Position numbers and translations under genes: made by a program. Positions 24,467 through 33,746 of a stretch of DNA of 64,000 nucleotides are shown here, piece after piece. This DNA comes from Planctomycetota bacterium (GTDB lineage Bacteria; Planctomycetota; UBA8742; UBA2392): NCBI GenBank assembly GCA_020638635.1, contig JACKIE010000001.1, forward strand, positions 248,001 through 312,000. Direction: 5' to 3'. Below the pieces are notes generated by a model. The model did no database searches, had not been told where the DNA came from, and worked only from the letters and a program-made list of their open reading frames with translations. The stretch's first letter is position 1, and the number at the start of each line of letters is the position of its first letter.

Positions 24467-25015
24467 CTAGGCCCCCTGTTTCTCCAGTTTTTCAGCCAGC
24501 GCGTTGAAGGCATACAGCACTTGCGCGTATCCGGCCTGCATGGTGCCGGCAAGCTTCTGCGGCAGTGCCAGGAAGCCGCCGCCCATCTGGGACAGAAGCT
24601 CCTTCTTTCCAGGCAGAGTCGAAATCTGCTTGACGCCTTCCGTGTCGAGGACGTCCGCCCCCATCAGGCCGCCCTTCAGCTTGATGGTCTTGTCGTTCGC
24701 CTTCAGCCACGTCGTCGCGAACTTGGCCGCGTCGATCGCGCCTTCGCCGCCGAACAACAGGGCCGTCTGGCCGGAAAACACCGTTTCACCCTGTTGGGAC
24801 TCGATCAGCGGCTTGAGACCGCCTTCCTTCAGGGCTTGAACCGCGATGCGGTTCTTGATGACTTCCATTACCAGGTTGGCCTTGCGAAGCTCCGTGCGGA
24901 ACTCCGCCATCTTCTCGCTGTTCAGACCGCTGTAGTCGATCGCCACGACGTTGTCCACGTCGCTGAGGTCGCGCCGGTACTGCTCAACCAGCAGTTCATT
25001 CAATACGTTCGGCAT
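24467..25015 (-). CDS. rplJ: 50S ribosomal protein L10
   Basis: L10 anchors the L7/L12 stalk. The 182-residue product has the VNNLVEQY-like start, VAIDYSGLNSEKMAEFRTELRKANLVMEVIKNRIAVQAL, and a C-terminal helix for L12 binding (AGYAQVLYAFNALAEKLEKQG). It begins only 9 bases past rplA, so there is no room for an L10-leader structure directly upstream of its start. Confidence 0.95.
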   Translation of the reverse strand: MPNVLNELLVEQYRRDLSDVDNVVAIDYSGLNSEKMAEFRTELRKANLVMEVIKNRIAVQALKEGGLKPLIESQQGETVFSGQTALLFGGEGAIDAAKFATTWLKANDKTIKLKGGLMGADVLDTEGVKQISTLPGKKELLSQMGGGFLALPQKLAGTMQAGYAQVLYAFNALAEKLEKQGA

Positions 25016-25024
25016 GATCCTCTC

Positions 25025-25717
25025 CTACTGCTCCACGGCCACGAGAACGCCAGGCGTCATCGTGCCCGAAAGGCTTACCTTCTGGATGTAGTTGCCCTTG
25101 ACCGCCTGCGGGCGCAGCGACTTCAAGTGCGAAATCACGTGCTCGAAATTCTGCACCAGCTTCTGGTTGTCGAAGCTGCGCTTGCCCAGCGGCAGGTGGA
25201 TGTTCCCTCCGGAATCTGTCCGGAACTCCAGCTTGCCCGCCGCAAACTCGCGCACGGCGCCCACGATATCCTCGGTCACGGTGCCGGCCTTGGGGGTAGG
25301 CATCAGGCCCTTGGGGCCCAGCACTTTGCCCAGCTTGCCGACATGACGCATCTGGCTCGGGTGCGCCACCGCCTTGTCGAAGTCCAGCCAGCCTTCCTCC
25401 ACCCGCTTCGCCAGCTCGGCTCCACCGGCCTCGATGGCGCCGGCTGCCTTGGCTTGCTCCGCCAACTCACCTTCGCAGAACGCGATTACTCGCGCCTGCT
25501 TGCCGGTGCCGTTTGGCAGCGAAATTGCCCCGCGCAGATTCTGGTCCGCCTGGCGCGGGTCAATGTTCAGCTTGACGGCCAGATTGACCGTCTCGTCAAA
25601 CTTCGCCTTGGGAAAGCTTGCCAGAAGCGCCACCGCCTCCTCGGCCGGATAACGCTTGCCGCCGTCAATCTTCTTGGCGGACTCCCGGTACTTCTTGCTC
25701 CTGAATTTCTTCGCCAT
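25025..25717 (-). CDS. rplA: 50S ribosomal protein L1
   Basis: L1 forms the mobile L1 stalk that moves deacylated tRNA out of the ribosome. The 230-residue product has VNLAVKLNIDPRQADQNLRGAISLPNGTGK, GKLGKVLGPKGLMPTPKAGTVTEDI and GKLEFRTDSGGNIHLPLGKRSF, all diagnostic. Normal length. It follows rplK. Confidence 0.97.
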   Translation of the reverse strand: MAKKFRSKKYRESAKKIDGGKRYPAEEAVALLASFPKAKFDETVNLAVKLNIDPRQADQNLRGAISLPNGTGKQARVIAFCEGELAEQAKAAGAIEAGGAELAKRVEEGWLDFDKAVAHPSQMRHVGKLGKVLGPKGLMPTPKAGTVTEDIVGAVREFAAGKLEFRTDSGGNIHLPLGKRSFDNQKLVQNFEHVISHLKSLRPQAVKGNYIQKVSLSGTMTPGVLVAVEQ

Positions 25718-25833
25718 TCTCCCTCCTGGCAGTCTGGAACTTCGCCTGGCTGTCTCCTGCCCTGCCGCGCCCGACCGACAGCCCGCCGCGCGCGCACCTC
25801 AGCCCGACCGCCACACGGGGCCGGGAATTCTGT

Positions 25834-26259
25834 TTAGTCCGCCAGCTGAATGCCCATGCTGCGGGCGGTGCCGGCGATGACCCGCTTGGCTGCCTCGATG
25901 CTGCCCGCGTTCAGGTCGCTCATTTTGTCCTTGGCGATCTTCTCGAGCTGCGCCTGTGTGATCTTGCCGGCGCTTTCACGTCCCGGGGTCTTGCTGCCGG
26001 ACTGCAGCTTCAGTTCGGTCTTGATCAGTACGCTGGCGGGCGGATTCTTCAGGATGAAGTCGAAACTGCGGTCCTTGAAGATGCTGATCTCAACGGGCAC
26101 CACCACACCCATCTTGTCGCGGGTGCGGTCGTTGAAGCGCTTCACGAAGTCGGCGATGTTCACGCCGTGCTGGCCAAGGGCCGGGCCCACTGGCGGGGCC
26201 GGGGTTGCCTGGCCGCCCTTGCACTGCAGCTTCACCTTCGCCATCAGTTCTTTTGCCAT
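25834..26259 (-). CDS. rplK: 50S ribosomal protein L11
   Basis: L11 is part of the GTPase-associated centre. The 141-residue product has KLQCKGGQATPAPPVGPALGQHGVNIADFVKRFNDRT and FIFKNPPAS-like FILKNPPASVLIKTE, and the C-terminal rRNA-binding domain ending ARSMGIQL. Length is standard. It is separated from nusG by a heptamer repeat cluster. Confidence 0.97.
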   Translation of the reverse strand: MAKELMAKVKLQCKGGQATPAPPVGPALGQHGVNIADFVKRFNDRTRDKMGVVVPVEISIFKDRSFDFILKNPPASVLIKTELKLQSGSKTPGRESAGKITQAQLEKIAKDKMSDLNAGSIEAAKRVIAGTARSMGIQLAD

Positions 26260-26271
26260 GTTTCGCTCCGC

Positions 26272-26361
26272 TCAGAGGCTGGAGGTCAGAGTTCAGAGGC
26301 CAGGGAAAACCGCTACAGTTCTTCAATCTTCCCTGGCCTCTGACCTCCGACCTCTGGCCTT
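26272..26361. repeat. Heptamer-period inverted repeat cluster between nusG and rplK
   Basis: The left arm reads AGGCTGG, AGGTCAG, AGTTCAG, AGGCCAG. The right arm (26330-26360) holds CCTCTGA, CCTCCGA, CCTCTGG. The arms are near-perfect reverse complements across a ~25-base spacer. The sequence family matches the rpoB-rpoC cluster. Like that one it lies inside an operon and would be transcribed. Confidence 0.8.
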
Positions 26362-26367
26362 TCTCTG

Positions 26368-26943
26368 TTACACCTTCTCGACCTGCCAGTACTCAAGCTC
26401 GACCGGTGTGGCACGGCCGAAGATGGTCACGATCACCTGGATGCGGCCCTTCTCCGGGTCCACCTCTTCGACGTTGCCTTCGAAACCGTCGAAGGGTCCG
26501 TCCTTGATCTTGACCGCGTCGCCTTTGGCAAACTCGATCTTCACAACCTTCTCTTCGCCCTCTTCTTTGGGCTCAGAGATACGCAGAATCTTGCTGACGT
26601 CTTCGGTGCTCATGGGAACCGGCTGGTTGCGGTCGCCCACGAAATCCCCTACGCCCGGGGTCTCGCGGATCAGGTGGTATGCGTCGCCGTTGATCTTCCA
26701 GCGATGCTCGGCACCCTCCGCGTTGTCCTCTTCGGTCTCGACTTCGAGGTACAGGTAGCCCGGGTACACCTTGCGCTTGCGTTCGCGTTTCTTACCGCCC
26801 TTGATCTCCTGCACCGTTTCGGTGGGGATCACCATGCGGTCAAACAGACCCTCTAGACCGCGTGCTTTCACGCGCTTCTCCAGGTTCTCTTTGATTTTTT
26901 CCTCACGCGAGCTCTGCACGCGGAGCACGTACCACATCTTCAT
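26368..26943 (-). CDS. nusG: Transcription antitermination/elongation factor NusG
   Basis: NusG couples RNA polymerase to the ribosome or Rho. The 191-residue product begins MKMWYVLRVQSSREEKIKENL (NGN domain) with VYPGYLYLEVE and TPGVGDFVG, and ends in a KOW domain (GDAVKIKDGPFDGFEGNVEEVDPEKGRIQVIVTIFGRATPVELEYWQVEKV). A charged insert (ETEEDNAEGAEHRWKINGDA) lengthens the NGN part slightly. It lies downstream of secE in the usual order. Confidence 0.97.
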   Translation of the reverse strand: MKMWYVLRVQSSREEKIKENLEKRVKARGLEGLFDRMVIPTETVQEIKGGKKRERKRKVYPGYLYLEVETEEDNAEGAEHRWKINGDAYHLIRETPGVGDFVGDRNQPVPMSTEDVSKILRISEPKEEGEEKVVKIEFAKGDAVKIKDGPFDGFEGNVEEVDPEKGRIQVIVTIFGRATPVELEYWQVEKV

Positions 26944-26979
26944 GGGACCGGCGTCTTTCTGTCTCTCGTTCGTGATCGC

Positions 26980-27513
26980 TTAGCTCCCGCTATCCGGCGT
27001 GTCCTCAAGTCGCAGTACCATCGTCACCAGACGACCCCAGCCCGCCTGGTTCCACGGCCTGCCCTGCAGCATTTCCGTGCCCATCGAGAACGTGAGATCG
27101 TAGACGAACATCAACAGCGCGAACCAGAACACGAAGTAAAGCACGACTGCCGTGGCCCGGTTTGTTTCCTTGCGCGGCGCCCAGCGCACGCGCTTGAGTT
27201 CCGCCTCCGTCTCGATCAGCAGGTCCGCAAACCGCGGGCGGTTCAAGTAGCTTCGCAGCGCGAACAAGCCCACCACGAACACACCAACCGCGATGAACAC
27301 GCTGGGTGTCACCCACTCCGTCAGGCTACCCGCACCGGCTATCAGCTGCTTGCCGAACACCGGGTCCTCAAAGCCCAGCAGGCGGTCGAAGCGTGTGTTG
27401 CCGTACTGCAGCAGGGCGTAGCTCAGCCATGCGAGCAGCACGAGCAGCAGGAACGTCGAGAACGTCCGCAATTTGCGGCCTGCACCCCGTCTGTAGCTTT
27501 CGAACATCGCCAT
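26980..27513 (-). CDS. secE: Preprotein translocase subunit SecE, enlarged
   Basis: SecE clamps SecY. The diagnostic core is near the C-terminus (LIETEAELKRVRWAPRKETNRATAVVLYFVFWFALLMFVYDLTF): an amphipathic helix followed by one membrane helix. Single-helix SecE proteins are about 60-70 residues; this one is 177. It adds two N-terminal membrane segments (FSTFLLLVLLAWLSYALLQYG and TPSVFIAVGVFVVGLFAL) and a ~25-residue C-terminal tail. E. coli SecE also has extra N-terminal helices, but the sequence here is distinct. Position before nusG supports the call. Confidence 0.88.
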   Translation of the reverse strand: MAMFESYRRGAGRKLRTFSTFLLLVLLAWLSYALLQYGNTRFDRLLGFEDPVFGKQLIAGAGSLTEWVTPSVFIAVGVFVVGLFALRSYLNRPRFADLLIETEAELKRVRWAPRKETNRATAVVLYFVFWFALLMFVYDLTFSMGTEMLQGRPWNQAGWGRLVTMVLRLEDTPDSGS

Positions 27514-27540
27514 GGTTCGGCCCTGCCTGTTTTAGTCTGG

Positions 27541-27613
27541 CACGGCGGGAGGGAATCGAACCCCCAACCTGCGGTTTTGGAAACCGCTGCTCTGCCAGTT
27601 GAGCTACCGCCGT
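27541..27613 (-). tRNA. tRNA-Trp (CCA)
   Basis: A canonical cloverleaf can be read on the minus strand: acceptor ACGGCGG/CCGCCGT, anticodon stem GCGGT/ACCGC with loop TTCCAAA, and T-loop TTCGATT. Anticodon CCA gives Trp. The 3' CCA is not encoded. It lies between rpmG and secE, a common position for trpT. Confidence 0.95.
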
Positions 27614-27615
27614 AA

Positions 27616-27673
27616 TTCAGGTTTCGGGGTTCAGGTTTCAGGGTCCTCCTGCCTCCTGCCGCCTCCGTCCTGA
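27616..27673. repeat. Heptamer-period repeats between rpmG and tRNA-Trp
   Basis: TTCAGGT, TTCGGGG, TTCAGGT and TTCAGGG follow one another at exact 7-base steps from 27616. They run into TCCTGCC-type heptamers (TCCTGCC, GCCTCCG, TCCTGAT) up to the rpmG stop. Two different heptamer families are therefore adjacent here. Confidence 0.75.
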
Positions 27674-27674
27674 T

Positions 27675-27842
27675 CTACTTCTTCTTTTCCTTGTGCAGCG
27701 TGTGCTTGCGCAGCTTCGAGCTGTACTTCTTCAGCTCAAGCTTCTTGATCCCCTGTCCCTTCACGCGCTTCTGGGTGCGGTAGTGACGCACGCCCGTCTC
27801 GGTGCATTCCAGGAACACGTACTCGCGATTGTCGCCGGCCAT
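27675..27842 (-). CDS. rpmG: 50S ribosomal protein L33
   Basis: L33 is a small E-site protein of the large subunit. This 55-codon gene begins MAGDNREYVFLECTETGVRHY and ends with LRKHTLHKEKKK. YRTQKR and LELKKYSSKLRKHTLHKE fit the L33 fold. Cysteines are not paired, so this is the zinc-free form. It lies between tuf and tRNA-Trp/secE, the usual neighbourhood of rpmG in many phyla. A GGAAGCAG stretch serves as ribosome-binding site. Confidence 0.92.
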   Translation of the reverse strand: MAGDNREYVFLECTETGVRHYRTQKRVKGQGIKKLELKKYSSKLRKHTLHKEKKK

Positions 27843-27914
27843 TGCTGCTTCCTTTTCGGGATCGAACCGGCGGCGGACCGTTCGTCCGCCGCCGAATCCC
27901 GTTGGCTGCTTCCC

Positions 27915-29114
<1,200 letters not shown>

Positions 29115-29289
29115 AGCGATTTACCTTTACCCTAAGTGCCCTGGTTGAGGGCTGTCCCAAAAACTCTCACGTTCCCACCACGGGTCGTGCAAGAATTTCT
29201 ACTGCCTCGGCGCCCTTTCGGGCTGCCATGACCGGTTGCGGTTTCCCGCGCATTCTTTCCTTCGCGAACCCTGGCGGGCCCGCGAAGGG

Positions 29290-29364
<75 letters not shown>

Positions 29365-29425
29365 GTTTTTCCCTGCTGGCGCCTGTCTTCAGTCGCCGTC
29401 AGCCGGGTTACCCCGACCTTGATGC

Positions 29426-29501
29426 TGGAGCGGGCGATGGGACTCGAACCCACAACCGTCTGCTTGGAAGGCAGATGCTCTAGCCATTGAGCTACGCCCG
29501 C
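29426..29501 (-). tRNA. tRNA-Gly (TCC)
   Basis: Canonical cloverleaf: acceptor GCGGGCG/CGCCCGC, anticodon stem TCTGC/GCAGA with loop CTTCCAA, T-loop TTCGAGT. Anticodon TCC gives Gly. CCA is encoded. Member of the tRNA-tuf operon. Confidence 0.95.
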
Positions 29502-29543
29502 GTGTTGCCCGGCCCAGCCGCCAAAGGCGCAGGGCCATGAATC

Positions 29544-29629
29544 TGGTGGGCGGAGCTGGATTCGAACCAGCGAAGGCATTAGCCACCTGATTTACAGTCA
29601 GGCCCCTTTGACCGCTTGGGTATCCGCCC
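29544..29629 (-). tRNA. tRNA-Tyr (GTA)
   Basis: Canonical class II cloverleaf with a long variable arm: acceptor GGGCGGA/TCCGCCC, anticodon stem CCTGA/TCAGG with loop CTGTAAA, T-loop TTCGAAT. Anticodon GTA gives Tyr. CCA is encoded. It is the standard Tyr tRNA, in contrast to the odd GTA-containing element at 34924. Confidence 0.95.
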
Positions 29630-29710
29630 GGCTTTCCAAGCGTCGGCCCACTCGCCACGCCTGCCGGTCTTCTGTTTTCAAAACGCGGGGCCGTTTCACG
29701 TGCCTTCGGC

Positions 29711-29785
29711 TGGAGCCGGCGGCGAGATTCGAACTCGCAACCGCTGGTTTACAAAACCAGTGCTCTGCCATTGAGCTACGCCGGC
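29711..29785 (-). tRNA. tRNA-Thr (TGT)
   Basis: Canonical cloverleaf: acceptor GCCGGCG/CGCCGGC, anticodon stem CTGGT/ACCAG with loop TTTGTAA, T-loop TTCGAAT. Anticodon TGT gives Thr. CCA is encoded. It is the first gene of the tRNA-tuf operon, 26 bases downstream of the candidate promoter. Confidence 0.95.
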
Positions 29786-29810
29786 GCCCCGCGCCAAAAT
29801 TGGAGCGAAG

Positions 29811-29838
29811 AAGATAGCAACAGCTTTTTGCTCCGCAA
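29811..29838 (-). promoter_or_regulatory. Candidate promoter of the tRNA-tuf operon
   Basis: Minus-strand TTGCGG and TATCTT are 16 bases apart, with TGC before the -10 hexamer (extended -10). It lies just upstream of tRNA-Thr(TGT). The 3' part of the spacer is A-rich. Confidence 0.55.
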
Positions 29839-29926
29839 TGGGTGATCAGACGGAATTCCAATCCCCGGTTCTGGTTGTTCTTACGTCACCTGCAGGTACC
29901 ATTTTCTGCCCGCCGGAGGCCCTGCC

Positions 29927-30448
29927 GTGTGGATCACCATTATCCAGTTCACCAGGTGGCTGTACAAAACGCTCAACGCGGATGTACGCCCATGGCAGGT
30001 CGGTCTTGGCATCACGCTGGGCGCCTTGGCCGGGTTGCTCCCCCCGGGCCTGGCCATGCTGTGTGTATTCGTCGCCCTGGTCCTGGTCAATGTCCACTTC
30101 GGCAGCGCCATGTTCGCCTTCGGCCTGTTCCGCCTGCTGGCCTGGGCCCTGCAGCTTCCCCTGATCCGCCCCCTGGGCGCATGGGCGCTTGAGCTGGCGC
30201 CGCGCGGGCCGTTGATCGCGGCCGCGCAGTCGCCGGTCCTGAGTTGGCTGCGGCTGGACTATCACGACGTGGCGGGGGCGATCGCACTGTGGCTGGTGCT
30301 GTGCCTGCCGCTGTTCATCGGCTCGACATTCCTGTGGGCCCGGTTCAAGCCGGCCCTCGAGAAGCGCTGGAAGAACTCGAAGCTGCTGAAGTGGCTGTCC
30401 AAGGTGTGGCTGTTCAAGGGACTCAAGTATGTCTTCATCGGAAGCTGA
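29927..30448 (+). CDS. DUF2062/TIGR03546-like integral membrane protein
   Basis: A 173-residue protein with several hydrophobic helices. The N-terminal part (WLYKTLNADVRPWQVGLGITLGALAGLLPPG) resembles the short membrane proteins called TIGR03546/DUF2062, which are usually found next to a TIGR03545-type partner. The next gene looks like that partner and starts 20 bases inside this one. The start is GTG at 29927 with GGAGG 7 bases upstream. Function is unknown; a role in the envelope is inferred from membrane segments and neighbour. Confidence 0.7.
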   Translation: MWITIIQFTRWLYKTLNADVRPWQVGLGITLGALAGLLPPGLAMLCVFVALVLVNVHFGSAMFAFGLFRLLAWALQLPLIRPLGAWALELAPRGPLIAAAQSPVLSWLRLDYHDVAGAIALWLVLCLPLFIGSTFLWARFKPALEKRWKNSKLLKWLSKVWLFKGLKYVFIGS

Positions 30449-33400
30449 ACAGCTCGCGGCTGCAATCACCGCCGAGGTCGTGCCCGATGCGCCCAAACGC
30501 GCGGGCCCCCTGCGGTTGAAGGCGGCCGTGACGCTGCCGCTGCTGTTCGGCGTTGCGGCGCTGGCCTACTGGTTCATGGTTGACGACATCCTGGCCGAGC
30601 AGTTGGTGGCCCAGGCGAAAACCTACGCCGGCGAGCACGGCGAAGCCGAGGTGGCCAACGTGCGCTTCAGCATCTTCGGCCCGCAACTGCGCATTGAAAA
30701 CCTGCGCGCCTGGCAGGCGCTGCCCGACGGCACCGAGCACGAGGTGGCGTACCTGGGCGAGGCGAAGCTCGATCTCGAGTTCTGGGCGCTGCTGGAGCGG
30801 CGCCTGGTGGTGAATGACATTTCAGCCACCACCATCCGCCTGCAGGAGCCCTGGAAAGCCCCCACCGAACAGCCATCCAGCGACGTTCCCACCGACACCA
30901 ACCAGCCGCAGCTGAACGATTACCTCGAGAAAGCCAAAGAGATCCTGCAGAGCGAAGAGGTGAAAGACCTGCGCGACTGGCTCGAGAAACTGCGCGAGTA
31001 CACCGATGAGAAGCAGGAGCCGGTCCCCGAGGAACCGCCTGCCGAAGCTAAGGAGTCGCCCTTCGAGCCCGGTCCCGCGGCCCGCGCCTGGTTCGTGGAC
31101 GAGGCCCTCGCCCGCGAAGAGGCCAAGCCGACCGTGGTCGTGAAGCACGCGTCTCTGAACGAGCTGGCCGTCACCTGGGGCACTGAAGACGGCAGCAAGT
31201 TCGCCCACAAGGTCACCGACCTGGAGCTGGCCGCCGAGTCAGTCACCAGCGACCCGGTCGCCTACCGCCTGCCCATGAAGTTCAAGGCGGCCGGCAACCT
31301 CAACGGCCAGGCCGAGCGCCGCGTGGAGCTGGGCCTCACCCTGCGCTTCGACCCCGACGAGCTTATCAAGCTGGAGCAGGTGGACGGCGCGGCGGGCATC
31401 AAGAGCCTCGACATCTCCAGCCTGGTGGATACCAAAGTTTTCGGCAGCACCCTTTTCGACGCGCGGCTTTCCGTGGCGCACTTCGCTTCCGGCCACGGCG
31501 AGTTCTCCGGCCGTACGCGCCTGCACCTTGCGGGCGCCATCCAGCCACCCGGCTTTGCCAGCCCGGCCAAGGCCAGCTTCGCGATCTGGTTCGGCGGGTT
31601 TGCCAAGGACACGACGGCCGCAGCGTTTTTGCCCAGCGGCATCAGTGTGCAGGTGGAAGACTTCCCGCTGCAGCCGATGCTGGACCTTGCGGGCGGCTCT
31701 CCGCTGCCGCTGGCCAACGAGAAGGCCACCATCAGCTTCGGGACCTGCGATACAGGCGGCAACTACGCCACGCCGGAAAGCGCCCTTAGCTGGCATGACG
31801 GCATCAAGGTGCACCTGCGACTGCAGGTGAAGGGGCTGGCGTTTGCCGACCCCGAAGGCGACCTGGCCGGCCTGCCCGGCACCTTCATGGTGCGCGGCCT
31901 GAACCGGGTGATCGACGGAATGGGCGGCTTGGATGTGATCGTCGGCTTTGAAGGCAGCAAGGACAGCATCGCGCTGGACCTCGAGCGCCCGGGCCTGCGC
32001 GCTTTCGTGGATGCGGTGATCAACGCCCTCAGCCTGACTGCACCGGAGATCAGCTCGATGGTGGAGTTGCCGTTCAACGTCAGTAGCAACGCGACGTTTG
32101 GCTTGGCGAGTGTGAACGCAGACGGCACGCAGCGCGACCCGAAGCTGAGCCTCGAGGGTGAAGCGCGCCATGACCTCAACGACCTGCGCGTGAACCTGAA
32201 CCTGCGCGACGTGAACATTACACCTAAGCCGGGCCAGGATTCGATCATCGGCCTGCCCGCGAACGACTTCTGCCGCGCTTTCAACGCCTTCATGGGCACG
32301 TTGGGGCCCGAGGGCCTGAGCCTGCGCACGCGGCTGCTGAACGCAGAGGGCGCCTTCAGCCCCGCGCTGGAAAGCCCGGGCGTGCGCGGCATGGTGGACG
32401 CGCTGGCGGGCGTGCTGAGCTACAGCGGCCAGCAGATCAACACGCAATTCAAGCTGCCGTTCACGATTTCCAGCGACGCGCAGATCAAGTGCGAAAGTGT
32501 CGATGCCGACGGCAGTGTACGCACGCTCAACAGCCCTGGCGCCGACAGCGACGACCTGGGCAACCTGCGCATCCGCCTGCGCGCGGCCAACTTCAAAGTC
32601 TCGCCCAAGCCCGGTGAGGCGAACATATTAGGCCTGCCGGCCGCGGACTTCTGCGAGGCCTTCAACAACTTCGTCGCGGCGCAGGGCCCGGGCGGCCTTG
32701 CGTTTGATTGGGGCATACTCGATGCCGGCGGCGCCTTCGCGCCGAGACTGCTGGCGCCGGGCACTCGCGGGCTGATCGACGCCATGGCGGGCACGTTGCA
32801 GTACACCGGCGCGCAGCTGAATTCGCGCTTCAACCTGCCGCTGACGATCTCGCCTGACACCGTGATCAAGTGCGAAAGCGTTGACACCCAGGGCAAGGCC
32901 CGCACTTTCGAGAGCCCCGGCGCGGACAGCGGCGACCTCGGCAACTTGCGCCTGCGCCTGCGCGCGGCCAACTTCACCGTCTCGCCCAAGGCGGGACAGA
33001 ACACAATACTGGGCATCCCGGCCAAAGAGTTCTGCACGGCCTTCAACACCTTCGTGCAGGCCCAGGGGCCTACCGGCGTGGCGCTCGACTGGGCGCTGCT
33101 GGATGCCGCCAGCAACTTCTCGCCGGCGCTGAAACAGCCGGGCACGCGCGGCCTTCTCGATGGCGTGGTGGGCACCCTGCGCTACAGCGGCGCGCAGCTG
33201 AACCAGAACTTCAACCTACCCTTCAAGCTGGACGACACGGCTACGATCACGCCCAGCAGCATTGAGCCCGACGGCAAGGTGCGCAGGATCGACGGCCCTG
33301 ACAGCGGCAGCAATGACCTCAAGGGTATGACCATCGCCGTGGTGCTGAAGAACGGCTACGCGGCCAAGAAAGATGGCGTGAACACCGTGCTGGGCATCCC

Positions 33401-33740
33401 GGCCGACTACTTCACGTTCGCCTGGAACAAGCTGCAGGCCAGTTACGGGCCGAACGGCATGCCGATGCGCCTGCGACTGTTCAATGACAAGGGCGAGTAC
33501 GCGCCCGCGCTGGTCGCCCCCACCGAGACAGACCTGGTCAAGCAGCTCGGCAACAATGTGGGCATCGCCGACTTCGGCAAAGACTTCACCAAACTGGCCC
33601 AAAAGTACGCGGCCGAGTTCCCGGCCTTCCAGAAAGACGGCCTGAAGGTGGCCAAGGACATCGCGGAGGGCAAGTTCAAGCCGCCGGAGGACCCGAAGGT
33701 TCCGCCCATCGAGATTCCCAAGCTGCCCTGGGGCAAGTAG
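30429..33740 (+). CDS. AsmA/TIGR03545-like envelope protein with five tandem modules
   Basis: This 1103-residue protein has one N-terminal membrane helix (about residues 35-55, AAVTLPLLFGVAALAYWFMV), then an AsmA-like start (ANVRFSIFGPQLRIENLRAW...LGEAKLDLEF...LVVNDISATTIRLQ), a charged coiled segment (residues ~155-205) and a large beta-rich region. The last ~650 residues hold five tandem modules of 124-128 residues with IxGIPAxxFCxAFNxF, PGxRGLxDxxxGxLxYSGxQLN and xxNLPFxIS cores. It overlaps the upstream membrane gene by 20 bases, the pairing known for TIGR03545/TIGR03546. Most of it should be periplasmic. AsmA relatives move lipids between membranes, but that function is only suggested here. 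Confidence 0.65.
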   Translation: MSSSEAEQLAAAITAEVVPDAPKRAGPLRLKAAVTLPLLFGVAALAYWFMVDDILAEQLVAQAKTYAGEHGEAEVANVRFSIFGPQLRIENLRAWQALPDGTEHEVAYLGEAKLDLEFWALLERRLVVNDISATTIRLQEPWKAPTEQPSSDVPTDTNQPQLNDYLEKAKEILQSEEVKDLRDWLEKLREYTDEKQEPVPEEPPAEAKESPFEPGPAARAWFVDEALAREEAKPTVVVKHASLNELAVTWGTEDGSKFAHKVTDLELAAESVTSDPVAYRLPMKFKAAGNLNGQAERRVELGLTLRFDPDELIKLEQVDGAAGIKSLDISSLVDTKVFGSTLFDARLSVAHFASGHGEFSGRTRLHLAGAIQPPGFASPAKASFAIWFGGFAKDTTAAAFLPSGISVQVEDFPLQPMLDLAGGSPLPLANEKATISFGTCDTGGNYATPESALSWHDGIKVHLRLQVKGLAFADPEGDLAGLPGTFMVRGLNRVIDGMGGLDVIVGFEGSKDSIALDLERPGLRAFVDAVINALSLTAPEISSMVELPFNVSSNATFGLASVNADGTQRDPKLSLEGEARHDLNDLRVNLNLRDVNITPKPGQDSIIGLPANDFCRAFNAFMGTLGPEGLSLRTRLLNAEGAFSPALESPGVRGMVDALAGVLSYSGQQINTQFKLPFTISSDAQIKCESVDADGSVRTLNSPGADSDDLGNLRIRLRAANFKVSPKPGEANILGLPAADFCEAFNNFVAAQGPGGLAFDWGILDAGGAFAPRLLAPGTRGLIDAMAGTLQYTGAQLNSRFNLPLTISPDTVIKCESVDTQGKARTFESPGADSGDLGNLRLRLRAANFTVSPKAGQNTILGIPAKEFCTAFNTFVQAQGPTGVALDWALLDAASNFSPALKQPGTRGLLDGVVGTLRYSGAQLNQNFNLPFKLDDTATITPSSIEPDGKVRRIDGPDSGSNDLKGMTIAVVLKNGYAAKKDGVNTVLGIPADYFTFAWNKLQASYGPNGMPMRLRLFNDKGEYAPALVAPTETDLVKQLGNNVGIADFGKDFTKLAQKYAAEFPAFQKDGLKVAKDIAEGKFKPPEDPKVPPIEIPKLPWGK
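31797..33690 (+). repeat. Five tandem ~375-bp coding repeats
   Basis: Equivalent GAC codons fall at 31797, 32181, 32553, 32934 and 33315, giving steps of 384, 372, 381 and 381 bases. Copies three and four are the most alike at DNA level around CTGCGCGCGGCCAACTTC and share GATCAAGTGCGAAAG in their second halves. The first and last copies are the most diverged. This fits stepwise internal duplication. Confidence 0.85.
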
Positions 33741-33746
33741 GCAATA

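Noticed and set aside
27616..27673. Intrinsic terminator after tRNA-Trp or rpmG
   Set aside because: The repeats are not strongly self-complementary and have no T-run.
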